A DNA stretch of 64,000 bases, taken from Vigna angularis (lineage: Eukaryota > Streptophyta > Magnoliopsida > Fabales > Fabaceae). The stretch covers positions 9,978,501 to 10,042,500 of the forward strand of contig NC_068973.1 of the NCBI RefSeq assembly GCF_016808095.1, written 5' to 3'. Below, piece by piece: positions 26,582 through 39,800 of the stretch. The first letter of the stretch is position 1. Every line of letters starts with the position of its first letter. A program made the translations under genes and the position numbers. Below the pieces are notes generated by a model. That model saw nothing but the letters and a program-made list of their open reading frames with translations. It ran no database searches and was not told where the DNA came from.

Positions 26582-27140
26582 TTTTTTTATGATCTTTTCT
26601 TCCCCCAAACTTAAATTCAACCTTAACCTCATTTAAAGCATAGTACATGTTCTCTTCTAAGGTGTAAGGTAGGATAACACAATAGGCTCAAGGTGAAAGA
26701 AAAAAATTCAAGGCTCAAAGAGGGTTTGCAAACGTAGCACAGTGTCTCAAGGTTGTCTATCTGGCCAAGTAGCTGTATAATCAATAAAAAACAGGGCATT
26801 TTTCATCCTTAACCAAAAAGTGTGTGTATGTACGTAGAAACAAAATCATGCAAAAGCCAATTCCATATATAGACAACTCAATATCTCTCAATCAACATAT
26901 GCTCTCAAAACTCACAGATCTGGTCATATTCATACACACAGATAAAAATTTTGAAGCACAGAAACCACAAACATACATGTCATCATCTTCAAAAATCACA
27001 TAACTTAATCAGATACTACATAATCATTAAATCAAAACACAATAGTCTTTACAACCACAAACATAAATCAACTAAACAAAGTTCCACATAATAACAATTG
27101 AACTCAAATAACAACATGACACTAAACAAAAAACAACAAG

Positions 27141-27470
27141 AGTCTTTGTCCATTTGATCTACCAAGACCCATCTGGTCTTGATCTCCACTGGCTCTCTTG
27201 TGTATGGTAACTCTGCTGTGTCCATCTGGGATTTGGCTCCTCTTCCTCCTCGTCACCATCGCCTGCCATCATGTCCTCCTGCTGATCTAGCTCTGGCTCT
27301 GGTGCTGCTGGGTAAGCACTCCCCTACCTAGACTCTGGCTTGCCCTCAAGCCATGGAATATGTGTTGCAAGCTGGGCCCCAGTCATCATGGTATCGGCAT
27401 GGAAGTCAGGGATACCAAGTGATAGGTTATACATGCTTTCCTGTAGTGACACCTTACATTGTGATACTTG
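27141..27470 (-). pseudogene. Post-pol ORF remnant of the Athila-type element
   Basis: A minus-strand frame reads SLQESMYNLSLGIPDFHADT and TGAQLATHIPWLEGKPES. After one TAG at about 27327 it goes on into an acidic tail (GDGDEEEEEPNPRW), ending at about 27165. The position between pol and 3' LTR fits the extra ORF that many Athila elements carry. Its N-terminal part is cut off where the second element begins. Confidence 0.5.
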
Positions 27471-27801
27471 AGAGCTAGACACACATCCTTATACACTCTT
27501 GTGCTTGAGTGAAACACTTTCTTTGGTGAGGATTGGTTCCATGCATTCATTGAAAACAACTTGCCATTTTTGTTGATCTATCATTTGCATCTATCTTGTG
27601 ACTTTTAATTTGTGAGCACCATGGTTGAAGTTTAGCTTGCTAAGGCCATATAATCTCTTGAATTTCTAAGTTGAGCAAGCAAGATTGATTTTGTTTATTG
27701 GATTGAAACTGTGCTTAAAGTTGCTAGACCTTCGCGATTGAATTGGTTGCTAGGTGAAGTACTTTTGCTTGAGGACAAACAAAGTTGTAAGTTTGGGGTT
27801 G

Positions 27802-29133
27802 TGATAACGGTAATTCTTACCATTATTTAAGCATAATTTTAACAGCAAAATGACCTCCTTTCTAGCTTATAACTCGCTTAATCCTCTAATTTATCTTAGT
27901 TTTATGAATAATTGTGTCTTGGGCTACTTTGATGTAATTTCATCTATAATCCCCTATTTTGTAGCTAATAATGTGCTTGGAAGGGTCTCCAATAATGTTT
28001 AAAGCTGAACCAACCACAAGAAGCAAGCACATCGACAGAAAAAGAGAAAATGATGCAGTGCTGAAAAGTCAGGCCGGGCCCCCCCTGGTTCAGGGGGGCT
28101 GGGCGCCACCTGCACAGAAAACTGACCAGGCGCCAGTTGTGCGCACTGGTCGCGCCCAGGCGCGACAAAAGGGGCGTCGGGCGCCAGTTTTTGCGAGAAG
28201 CTCGCGCTCGGGCGCGACATAGAGGGCGCCGGGCGCGACTTTTGCTGATGTGGCAGATTGAGATTATTTAACCCTAAAACGCGAAGGGGTTAGGGGTCTT
28301 TGGTTCTTTGTAGGTGCATCTCACTCAGAGGAGAGCTTGGAGGGCTGCTAGGGCTCGTGGGAACACTCCCTTCTTCCTCTTGGGTTCTTCATCTTCTTCT
28401 ATGGCCATTTTGTAAGCTTAAAGGCTCTCCATGGAAATGGAGAGCCAAACCCATCATGTTGGAGATAGATGTAGCCTCTGAATTCTTGTGTATTTGTTGA
28501 ATGATTTGATTATATATATGCCTTTTCTATCAATTGCTAATATTCTTGTTTCCGATCTTAAAGCTTGCATGTAATGGGGACGTTCATGACTTGATTTTGG
28601 GGTTTCATGGATTATGGGGACGTAAGATGAAATCTTGAATTGAAACAAGAGTCCTTGTGGTCATTGATTCTAGGGATGGAAGATGATTCACATGTTGTCT
28701 TAGATCCTAGTTCTTAATGCGGGTTTGCTTGTTAGATTGTCCAAGGGATTGGAGTTTGATAAGGAAAACCTAGGCTTTTTCACCTAAGGGATTAGGGCTA
28801 GAGTGTTTTAGGGGATTGACTTTAGTAAATTGATAGAGAGGAGATGAAATTGGTTATACACAAGAGTGCATTGGTGAAAACTAACCTCAACATTGTCATT
28901 TCATACTATTTCTAGTCTTTTCCATTTCCAAGCACCTTCAATACCAAAGTCCAACCTTGTAATTACTTGTGAATTTATCTTTTTGCACATATTCTTAAAT
29001 GTTGAGTTGTTCTTGAGTCTAGATGAGTTGTTAATCGCACAATTTTCTAGTATTACGAGTCTCTTGGGAAAACGATACATGGTCTTACCACGGTTTATTA
29101 CTTGAACGATTTGGTGCACTTGCCAAATCATCA
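27802..29133 (+). repeat. LTR (1.33 kb) of the second Athila-type element
   Basis: Bounded by TGAT...ATCA and directly preceded by a purine tract. Contains the GC-rich palindromic word cluster at 28076-28246. Confidence 0.85.
28076..28246. repeat. GC-rich palindromic word cluster in LTR
   Basis: Repeated words GGGCGCC, AGGCGCCAG, GGCGCGAC and CTCGCGC with short spacers. One exact palindrome is GTCGCGCC-CA-GGCGCGAC at about 28147-28164. CpG-dense in an AT-rich region. Confidence 0.9.
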
Positions 29134-30515
29134 AACAGTGCGCTATGCGAAAATGCAAATTCTGCAGCTGCTGGAAACATCAATTCGTTATGCGAAAATG
29201 AGAAATACAGTGGTTGCTGTTATGAGTTATTCGCTATGCGAAATTACTTATATCAGAGCAGTGCAGTACCAATGAGTCATGAAACTAGTCGCTGTGCGTG
29301 TCATGAAAATTTCGCTATGCGACAAGGGTCTCTGTGCGAATTTTCAAATCAGAAGGTGCGGGAATTGTTAATTCGTTATGCGCGAGGATCGTTGTGCGAA
29401 AATGCAGTGCAATGGATTCGCTATGCGGAGCTTTCGCATAGCGACTGTGACCTAACAGTGAAATGCACCTTGCGAACAACTCGCTTTGCAACATTATGAG
29501 ATGCCAAATTCCATAAGCAACAGGACGTTCGCTGTGCGAATCAATTATAGAACAGTGAAATGACTACACCTATGATATTTACAGACCACACATGCCATTC
29601 AGATGGATAGAAGAATACACACAATATCTCCTAAACCATTGAATTCCTATTGACTCTACTAAGAACCATGAAACAGAACAACAACAACTTACCTGGAAGG
29701 AAGCTTTTTGAAGTAATGAAACAATGAAGCAACAAACAAATGCGTTTGGCTATGATAGCAATAGAGAGCAAAGGGAGAATTTTGGAGCAATGGAAGAAGA
29801 AGAAGGGGGCGTTGTGTGAAATTGAGGAGAGAGTACGGCTAGGTTAAAAATGAAAGAGGAATGGTAAATTCAAACAGGAAAAAGTAAGATTTTAACTACT
29901 CCTCTGAGTTGATTCGCATAGTGCACCTGACCTGTGCGTTGTGCGAATCAGCTTGTAACTCCCTCGTTTTCTGCACACTTTGAATATTTTATTTATTTTT
30001 TTTTTTGAAAGTCAGTCGCTGTGCGCAACTCATCTGTGCGCTATGCGACTGAAGTTTTTTTTTTTTTTTGAAATTAATTCGCAAAGCGCACCTCAACTGT
30101 GCGCTATGCGAATAATTTTAATTCTTATTGCACAAGAAAATTCACATAGTGCACTTCAGTTGTGCGATGTGCGAATTAAAATACAAAAGCCCCTCTCACA
30201 CTTTTTCCGCTTTGCGCAAAATTTCGCACAGCGATATTTTGACAGAGACAATTAATGGCTCAATTTCTCCCAACCTTCTCCAGTGATTTTGCTCGCTTTG
30301 CTTTGCCAATGCGCTATGCAGATCACTTTACAGAGAGAAAATTAAATTTTTAAGCTGCAAAGCGCATGTGGTGCGCTGTACGAACTTTATTACAGTGAGC
30401 AATTTCTTTTTCTCTCTCGCATGGCGCATGAAATGCGCTGTCCGACCAAATCACTGCTTCCTAAAATTATCTAGTCGCTTAGCGCACTTCAGTTGTGCGC
30501 TGTGCGACTAGAACG
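29134..30515. repeat. Array of short hairpin words (GTGCGCTATGCGAAT type)
   Basis: About twenty copies of a word close to TTCGC(T/A)(A/G)TGCGAA. From 29907 on, several occur as paired arms: ATTCGCATAGCGCAC-like, a loop of 8-10 bp (often CTCAACT or TTCAGTTG), then GTGCGCTATGCGAAT-like. Paired hairpins lie near 29910, 30014, 30079, 30141, 30357, 30417 and 30474. The same hairpin occurs twice in each LTR of the element. Non-coding; short open frames here just translate the word (LCAMR repeats). Confidence 0.9.
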
Positions 30516-30676
30516 TCAAAAATCAATTATCAAGCTTCATCTGCACTTCCTTCAACACTCACACTTGACAATTACAGAAACAAACACAACAAACACACAT
30601 ATATACAAACATGTGCTAGGGTGCCTCCTAACAAGCGCTTCTTTAACATCACTAGCTTGACCCAGACATTTCATGG

Positions 30677-31924
30677 TTAAGTTGGATTCTTGATGTTGGT
30701 GTTCTTCCTTTCATGACACCAACATTTTCTGAGTAACTTTCTTGTCACCAACTTAATTCTTCTTGAACATGGAGCCTCAATTTCGAGTACTCCATTTGCC
30801 TTTATGTCCTTGATAACCCATAACCTGTTCTTATGACTCACAGGTTTGTCAGGTTTGAGTTCATCATTTTTCACATGAGATTGTTGGTGAATTCCTTGCT
30901 CCTCCTTATCTTCATCTCTTTCCTGCACTTTTGGATTGAAACAATTAAGGTTCTTTTTGGCCAACTTGGCAACTTGCCTTGAAAGACTAGTAACCGCTAA
31001 AACTTCATCTTTTACTTTAGAACTAGTATTTTCCTCTTGACTTTGCTTCACATCTTCAAAAACATTAAATGTCACTTCTTTATCTTGGTCTTTTAATTTC
31101 ACAGTTCCATCATCAACATGAATGACAACCTTAGTTGTCTTCATGAAAGGTGTTCAAAGAATGAGAGGTATGTCTACACCTTCCTCCATTTCCATTACTA
31201 CAAAATCAACAGGGAATTTTAGTTTATCAACTTTAATCACAACATCTTCCACTGCACCATAGGGATGCTTAATGGACCTATCTGTCATTTGCAAGATCAT
31301 TCTTGTTGACTTGACTTCAAGGCCACCAATCTTTTTTAGCATATCTAGGGACATTAAATTAATGCTAGCCCCTAAGTCAACAAGAGCCTTTCCTATATCA
31401 TGATTTCCAACGGTGTAGGGAATAGTGAAACTCCCTGGATCTTTGACTTTTGGAGGTAGAGATTTCTGCATAATTGCACTGCAATTTCCTTGCACTTCAA
31501 TTGTTTCCTCATCTAAATACTTTTTCTTTTTACTGGGGAATTTCTTCACATATTTTGCATAAGCAGGAATTTGTTGTAGTGCTTCAGTCAAGGGCATAGT
31601 AATCTCAAGTTGATTAAATATCTTCTTGAACCGATCCATTTGTCTCTCCTTATCCTTTTGTGAATTATTTTTAGGATAAGGAAGTTGTTTCACCAACACT
31701 TTCTCTTTTTGTCTTCCATCTTCCTTCTTGTTTCTACTTTCTTCTTCTTTAATTACCTTCTTTTGATCATCCTCTTCTTGTGCTTGAATCTCTTTGTTTG
31801 TTGGCTTCTCCTTGTAATCAAACCCCACTTCTTTTCCACTTCTGGTTATTATGACATTACATTCCTTCCTAGGGTGAACTTCACTCTTAGCCACAAATTT
31901 CTTCTCAGATTTCTCATCAACTTC
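30677..31924 (-). pseudogene. Athila-type protease and pol C-terminal scrap
   Basis: Aspartic protease region with active-site motif DLGASINLMSLDML, following the Athila linker VIITRSGKEV. A TGA at 31151-31153 breaks the conserved end. Reading then continues in frame (TKVVIHVDDGTVKLKDQDKE) to a basic segment ending at 30677 that resembles the end of pol. Reverse transcriptase, RNase H and the integrase core, expected between these, are missing, so protease appears joined to the pol tail by a large deletion. Confidence 0.85.
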
Positions 31925-33261
31925 TTAGCAAGTTGATCCACTTGTGTCTCCAAGTTTCTAATAGAAGCTTCAGTGCTTTTATGGTTGGAGATGGATACTT
32001 GCATGAATTGATGAAGTGTTTCCTCCAACTTTGAAGTCCTATCAGCTAAAGAAGGTTGTTGTTGAAACTGTTGTTGTGGTGGTCTACTAGAACTATCCTG
32101 ACCCATGCTAGGATGAGGTCTCCATCCTTGATTATAATTTCCAAAATTGTCTTGACGGCCTTGATTTCCCATGTAATTAACCTCTTCCTTTGCATTGGTC
32201 TGAATAGCACACTGTCCATTTTGGTGCTCTCCACCACATAGTTCACAACCTTGCACAGTTTGATGATGTTGTGCTTGTGATACAGTTTGGAGTTCCTTGG
32301 GTAGTTGTGACAACTTTTTCATCAAAGACTCAAGCTTTTGAGTCATGATTTTATTTTGGGCTAACAAGGCATCTTGGGATTGCAATTCAAACATGCCTTT
32401 CTTTTGGGTTTGCACTTTCTCACTTTGGACATCATTATCACTAGATGTCATATTTTCAATTATTTCATGTGCTTCATCAGGTGTCTTCCACCTAATGTTA
32501 CCTCCAGTTGAGGCATCTAGCATAAGCTTTGTGTGAGATTTTAAACCTCCTAAGAAAAGGTTTAATTGAGTGGGAATGTCAAACCCATGAATTGGAGTTT
32601 TTCTTAGCAACCCCTTGAACCTATCCCATGTTTGACTCAACGACTCTTCAGGCTCTTGTTGAAAGGAGGATATTTCCTGTTTGCCTTTATTTATCTTGGA
32701 TTGGGGGAAATATTTATGCAAAAACTTTGCCACAACGTCATCCCAAACAGTCAGACTTCCCTCAGGAAAAGAATTTAGCCAAAGCTTGGCATTTCCAGCC
32801 AATGAGAAGGGAAAGAGACTATGTCTGATTGCTTCATCTGGCACATGTAAATTTTTTACAGTGTTACAAATCTCAATAAAAGTTGTCAGATGATCGTAGG
32901 GATTTTCGTGGGACAGTCCAGTAGACTAATTGCTCTGAACAAGGTGAATCAGTGCTGGCTTCATTTCCATATGAGTAGCATTCACCACAGGTCGGGCTAT
33001 ACTGTTGAAAGATGAAGGTACAGACACAGAAGCATAATCTTCCAACGTATGCCTAACTCTTGGTTGTTCATCATCATTATGTCCCTCCATATCCTTGTCC
33101 TCTTGATCAGATGAAGAAAAAGTGTTGGAAGTAGCAGACAAGCTAGCTTCTCTAGCTTCCTTTTTTCGATTTTCTCTCCTACGTCTATTGTTATTCTTAC
33201 GGGTTGTTCTCTCAATCTCAGAATCAAACAATAAATTCTCAAATTTTGTTCTGCTTCTCAT
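31925..33261 (-). pseudogene. Athila-type gag
   Basis: Capsid protein with the retrotransposon gag domain (SLFPFSLAGNAKLWLNSFPE, then LSQTWDRFKGLLRKTPIHG) and a zinc knuckle CELCGGEHQNGQC. The start is taken at the ATG at 33261, after the primer site. A TAG at about 32926-32928 interrupts it. A one-base frameshift near 31925 separates it from the protease frame. Otherwise well preserved. Confidence 0.9.
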
Positions 33262-33424
33262 GCAGAACAACAATCTCAAGTGATCAACCCAAAGAAATAA
33301 CAACATAACAAAACACAACGTACATATACAGATATACAAAAATTAAAAACAATGGATTTATAGATAATGGAACAGAATTGAAATTGATAAACAATGAATG
33401 AATGAAATAACAATAACAATCAAA

Positions 33425-33443
33425 TTCCCTGGCAACGGCGCCA
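33425..33443 (-). promoter_or_regulatory. Athila-type primer binding site
   Basis: On the minus strand TGGCGCCGTTGCCAGGGAA lies six bases after the 5' LTR. This is the characteristic primer site of plant Athila/Tat elements (tRNA-Asp type by family knowledge). Confidence 0.9.
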
Positions 33444-33449
33444 AAAACT

Positions 33450-34548
33450 TGATAACTTTTTGGCAAGTATACCAAATCGTTCAAGTAATACAGTGAATTA
33501 AGTTAAGAGTATCGTTCTCCCAAGGGAATTTGAGTCACGTTATTCAATTAAAATTATTTATCAAGATCAATTACTGATGATAACATTTTTTATTTCAATT
33601 TGGAAATTAACATGAAATTAACAACGTAAAAAAATTAAGATTGAAAAATACGATAAAAGATCACTGAAATTGGTTTTTGACTAACATTACAGTAAAATCC
33701 TTGACAACATACATTCTCTATTCAAGCATTCACATAAGAGTATCTTGGTTTAATTCCTTAAAACAAGTTCTAAAATTATCTATTGAATTATTAATTCCTT
33801 AATTAATTCAGCAAATAATTTTGCATTAAATTCATATGTTGAGAATGACCAAAAGCACAGAAGTTATTCCTAGCGTAGTTTCTTTTCTTACGTTTCTGGT
33901 TCTAAAAATACTTCCCAGTACAAAAGAACTTTTAAAGAGAATTATGCTTCCGTATAATCAAAATCAAGTCAAGAAAAGAACAAGAACAGAAACATATATT
34001 GCACAGAAAATTTACATTAATGTGTCGTCATACAACCAATTCCAATGAACAGAAAATTTAGCCTATCCTAGACATCTCAAACGTACTCTTTACAGCAATT
34101 CTTTGCAGAAAGTGAAGTCTTGATGTCTTGAAAGGTCTCCTGATCGTCTCCTGAGTTCTCCAGTATTTTTCTCGCTTTGTTCGTGTGTCAGAAGATAGTT
34201 TCTGTCTTTCTGTCACGTCTTTTAAAGTCACTTAACTTCATTAATTCGCTCAGCGCACATGTATTGGTGCGCTATGCGAATTTTTTTAACTGCTGCACTT
34301 TAACTAATGTTATTTGCTCAACGCGCAGGTACTGGTGCGCTATTCAAATTTTTTTTTTTGGCAGTACGAATTTTGGCTTTCACTTTGCGAAAATTGGCTG
34401 ACAAAGTCCAAATGATGCACCATTTCCTGTACAATATTTTACATAACAATCTACTCCCTATTACAACTTTTCATTGATGAGCAACATGAATAATTACAAA
34501 ATTGAGCTCATTTATAAGTTTTAAAACAATTCTTTTTCACACTTATCA
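33450..34548 (-). repeat. Athila-type 5' LTR
   Basis: 1099 bp. On the minus strand it starts TGATAAGTGTG and ends AAAAAGTTATCA. Carries the two hairpins of the GTGCGCTATGCGAAT family at 34243-34281 and 34310-34349. Confidence 0.95.
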
Positions 34549-36870
34549 AGGACCATGTGCATCTTACCAAGTGTGTATAGTCTGTCAAGACTTCATGTTG
34601 TCTACCGATAACCGATTATTGCTAGCTGTAGGCTACATGCTTTGTGCAATTTCCATGCGTTATTTGCCAAAGATAATGATGAACCACACATTGTATAACT
34701 TAGCCAAAATTAGCTAACCATCACTTTTGGGAAATTGATTATTATGTTACTGGGCTCACACTCAGACCCACTCAGGTAAAGACATACAAGAATTTAATTA
34801 TGCTATAAATATAGAGGTTTGAATTTACTTTTCATATTAATTACTTTGTTGACACATAACTGACTTAAGTGTTGAGAAATCTTCTTCAAAGACAACCCCC
34901 ATGTACCTTGCATAGAATGGACACTCAGAGAAGAAAAGAAGATGAAGATTAAAAAATTATGTAAAATTAAAGACTCTTTACATAATATCTCTTTGACTTT
35001 GTATGAACATATAACTACATAATTTTTAGTTTATTTAAATACCTCTCTGTAAAAATATTATTCAAATACTTAATCTAACTAGCTTATCCCTTCCCTTCCA
35101 AAAACTATATTTGTTTCAGATATTCCACATTTACTAAAACCAATAATTATTTCATTTATAAACTAAAATATTCATATTTAATTATATCTCCAATTAATAT
35201 TTTAGTAGATACACTTTGAAAATGATTACAAAAATATGGCAAATATTATATTGAATTTATAAAATAATTATTTTTCAAACAAAACTAAATTTTTTAAAAG
35301 AACTATAGTTTTAGAACTGAAGTAGTTAGAGACATGTTTTATTTAATAGATTTTATTACGAAATAGTTATTAAAAATATTATGACAACTCAAACTTGTAA
35401 AAGAAATTTAGGTCAACCTTGAATTTTTATGAGTAAACAAGTCACAGTCAAGCAAAGCTGTCGACCTCCGTACACATAATTTGGAGAAATTTCTTAAAAA
35501 GTTGGATCTCATTGATTTTAATCATCTTCCTTTTCAAAGTTAAATAAAAGTAATGCAACCACCGTACCAAAACAAATATTTTATTTTATATAAAACTGAG
35601 TTAAATATATCGTCTTAAATATATAATATAGCCCACAAGGTTTAATCACTAGCTCATTAGTTTAATCAATAATTTACTGGTTTAATTAGTTCCAACTAGT
35701 CAAATATCAGTTGATGATTGATATAGTTTATTTATTTTTGGACAATTTGAAAACACTAAAATTTATCTTTCTTTAAAAAAAATTGTTTCCTTTATGATTA
35801 TTATTTCCGAAATTAAGGTTTCTGGAAGGGTGCTCTTTTTTTAAATATATTTTTATATAGATAAATAGAAGCCAGGTGTGAAGTGAAAAGGATAAAAATA
35901 ACTATAATTCCTATAAACTTTATTCTGTTTACACATTCTCACCCATAATTATCTTTTACTCAAATATTGTAATTACTTCTATCTTTTTCATTCACTTTGG
36001 AAAATTAAATTCATTATATTTTGATTTGTATTTGTATCTTTAATTTGTATTTATCACCAGTATTAACTTTAATCATACTTGAATACTATTAATATTTATT
36101 TATGATGAAAATGATAAATAAATACATAACTCATTGTATTAAACTCGATATTACGACTAGTGAGTACTTTCCCAAACAATTTGGACACTTTTATTACCAC
36201 TAGTGAGAACATAGATGCATTGACACAAGTGTCCACATCTTTATTGTATAATTTTATTAACTTAAAATTTAATTGTATTTTTGTTAAATATATTCTTTTA
36301 ATTTAGAATTAGTATGGTTATCAATTTATACCTTCAAAGTACTTCTAATTCTTTTTCAATCAACAGAACTAATCTAACAATGTTCTACAATTAAGGACAA
36401 AAGTTACAATTTTACCTTATTTATGTACACACAAGTGCTCTGACATTTTATTGGATTTTTATCGTTGAATTGTGCGATGAATATGCATGACGCGTTTGAC
36501 TTTCAGCAAGTCGATCAAGAATAAAGTGAGAGAATTAAGAACTCTGGACCCAAAAATGAAGCAGTAGAAATTGGAAGAAGATAGTATGATGCAAAATTAG
36601 GCACCTTCCTTTCCAGAAAATTGCTTGTTAGATATATATAAATTGGGAACGGTGATTCATTAAAAACCTAAAAAATGAGCGAATAATGGTGACTAGACTA
36701 TATACTGAAGTCAGTCACGGCATATGAGATATATACAATTGCTGGACGAGACTTGCATGTAGATAACAATTAGCAAAGGCTTGTAGAGGGAGGAGTTTAG
36801 ATTATACAAAAACGAATTATTATCTATAATTGCCCGAAACGGGGAACTCAAACCTTTTTCTTTGCATTGG
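34549..36870. other. AT-rich intergenic DNA downstream of the kinase gene
   Basis: No coding region supported. It probably includes the 3' UTR and terminator region of the kinase gene near its right end. No specific signal can be assigned. Confidence 0.4.
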
Positions 36871-39800
36871 TCACCAGATTTCTGTGATTGAAAGATGAGT
36901 GGTGTTCGTTTCAAATTGTTGAGTTCCCAGCTTAGCTTCAATATACGAGATGAAGCCGCTAGACAGTGTCACTGTATAAGTCTGATTGATCAAAGGAATG
37001 TGCTTGGGGAATGAGAATAGGCTTCTCAGTAGTAGGACTTGTATCATTTTGATGTGATCTCAAGGTCTACGCTCTAGACACCCATGCAATTTCTTGATTT
37101 ATTTTTTCGCCTTCTTACCTGCAATCCAGAGCGCACAAGTTAACAAGAAATGCCATGTCAACAATCTTATTGAGAGATAGGGCAGTAAATTCCTTAATGG
37201 CTAATATATGATTAACTTCAGAGTCGTGTACGTTTAATATTCTTTCAATGATTTCAAGCCTAAGCACAAAAGTCCGGGAGAAAAGAGATAACACTAATGC
37301 AACGAATTGCTTCTTTTCGACTTTGCAGTGAGCTTGTCTTAATATGCCCGTCATACCTCTCTGAAACCATGATCTCCGGACAGTTCGCCGGATGTGACGC
37401 TCATGCCTTTCCAAGAGCTCATCAACAGTGTGCATTTGAGATAGTAGGGGCCCAGAAAATTCAACCCTTTCTCCTTGATCTTGAAAACTCTGCAAGGATA
37501 GTTATGAATGATATTCATGTCAATGCAAGGAGTATTGCGTAGTTGACATTTGGTCCAAGAATTTGATACAGGTAGGGCAGAGCACAGTAAGGTAAATAAA
37601 TTTCTTAACAAAACTGAAGAGTATGAGCTCTTATCATGTATTGATTCATTTATGATCATATGATAGGAAATGCAAACGACAATTTTACATTACAACATAT
37701 ACTGCTTTCCAAGATTGAAATTGGTCCCAAGTGCTATTACCCAAATTTATGACACAAAAATGTCAACAAAATACATCAATTCAGTAAAAAAAAGTCAGAA
37801 ATTTTAAAAGTTTAAACAGTGTCATTATCTCAACCATGGTTCATAAAACCAAACTGGCCGTTTCGACCAGCAATCGGTCCCCTGTCTAGTTTTGATTGTG
37901 GTGGAGCAAAATTGATGATGTTTAAAACTAGTATCAAAGCCATAAAACCAGTCAAAACAGTTCAATTAAAATTAATAAGCAACAATTTATTTATTTTTTC
38001 TTAAAAAAGTTAAATTAAAAAATATTGATCATTTTCTTTTGTATTCTCTATATAAACTCGTTATTATTAATTAATATTGATGTATATTTTTAAATTTTTA
38101 TAATTTTAATTTATGTAGACATTATTTAAACTGTTATATATATATTTTTTAAAAGTTAAGAACCTAAAAATTTATATATTTTTTTTAGTTTTTTATCATT
38201 ACAAATTGTGACATTATATTTTTTTTAATATAATTTTTATTTGTTTTAATTAACCATTAAACTTTGAATTGATTTTAAAAAAAAAATTGTCGTTCTTCTT
38301 TACATACTTTAGTGTTCCAATTAATTCTCTACGTCATAATAAATTCCTAATTCCGACTTTCTCATAGTAAACCACTACAATCTCTACACAGAAAATTTAA
38401 CATGCTAGCGAGTTAACTTCAATTTCATCTCACAGCAGATGAAATCTGACATTTAATACCACGTAAAAAACTGGCCAACTTACCAGGTTATTTCTCTTGG
38501 ATGCTGAATCTTCTCGGTGATATATGGCCATAGACAGTTCTTGTGAATGGTACTCATCCGAAGCATCAAATGAATCTGGGCGATCAAACTTACTCCACTG
38601 GTTCTGCATTGAAAGCTTAGAAATTTCAAGCAGCTGATGGCCCCTAGAATTGACGCCTCCCCCACAAAACTCTTTATTTTCCTGGTTTGTGGTGTCCAAA
38701 TTATTCCTTAAATTTAATGTAGAAGGTTCTGATGGATTGAAAATATGTCCTCTTGAAATATTTCGACAATGGGATCGAAATGAAGCGTCATCTTTTCTGC
38801 TTTTTGCCCATGCAAATCCACTTGATGTTGAAACCTGTAACGGCCCGGAAAGGGGAATATCTCCTTGAGAAGCATTCTTCGTATGGGAAGCATCTTCAGC
38901 TTTACCACTAGATGACTTCTGTGTTTTGCCACCTATTTTAATCTTCTCTTCTTCATGGTTGCGGAAAGATCTACCATTGACCTTCTGGGAAGTCTGAGTT
39001 TGACTTGCGAAATCCTGCAAGTGCAATAAGTGAGAATTAGTTTACGATAATTAGCCCATTAATGTAAATCAATGTGCATCCTCATAAGAAGAAATGCTAA
39101 GATGCAGAATTGAAAGTAAAGACAGACCTCTGCTGGGGCTAGTTTACTGACTCCGTGTGGCTTTCTGGATGGTTTTCTTGTTTCAGTTCCACGAACTCGT
39201 CCACTAATCTTTTTCCTAAAAGTCCATTATAATTTCATGAAAAAAATCAAGAACAATATACAAATAATGCTAGTGAAAATGGAATTTGTGAAGAATAGGT
39301 TTTGTTCGATTTAATTTGCCAAACACTGTTGATTCACTGAATTTTTCTGTTTCAAATCCTTTAAAGATATATATAAAAAAGGAAACATAGCATTAGGCTC
39401 CTAGCTAGCGGGGTCTGGGGATGTTAGAAGTAATAGTTTTGCCCCGGCCATGCAGAGAGACTATTTTTGAGGGTAGGACTAAATTATGACGCTTATACAA
39501 AACATTTGAGCCCGATTAAGATAAACATAGTTGGCAACCTAAAGAAAAATCTATTGGCTACCCGGAATTTTATTGACTTCAATTTTTTATTTATTTCTTT
39601 TGCGAATGCTTAATGTTGACAAATTGAACTTCTTGAACATTGTTACGTTTTAATTTTTTTTGTATTTTCATAAATCATTAAGTGTGGACATCACAACAAA
39701 TATTTGTCTAGCTCCGTTACTCTGGTGCCTAGGTTCTCCTCAAAAACATATCCCAATAAAATAGTCCATGGAAAAATCTAGAAGTTGAAGAGAAGGAGGC

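Larger units (their letters stand above)
27470..29133 (+). mobile_element. 3' end and LTR of a second Athila-type element
   Basis: Plus-strand non-coding tail, then a purine-rich tract (GTTTGGGGTT, 27791-27800) and an LTR from TGATAACGG (27802) to AAATCATCA (29133). The left boundary (about 27470) is approximate. Opposite in orientation to the host element. No 5' LTR or coding part is visible. Confidence 0.8.
23756..34548 (-). mobile_element. Athila-type Ty3/gypsy element lacking RT and integrase core, with nested insertions
   Basis: The element reads right to left: 5' LTR 33450-34548, primer site, gag, protease and C-terminal pol scrap to 30677, hairpin-rich non-coding region, post-pol ORF remnant, purine tract, 3' LTR 23756-24800. 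I see no reverse transcriptase, RNase H or integrase catalytic core, so it is non-autonomous by deletion. Two later insertions split it: a Mutator-like element (25311-26581) and a piece of a second Athila-type element (about 27470-29133). The far left end of the 3' LTR is missing, so no target duplication can be shown. 24818-25310 and 26582-27140 hold only element non-coding DNA. Confidence 0.9.

Noticed and set aside
29236..30255. Plus-strand frames with repeated LCAMR
   Set aside because: Translation of the hairpin word, with no start context or family match.
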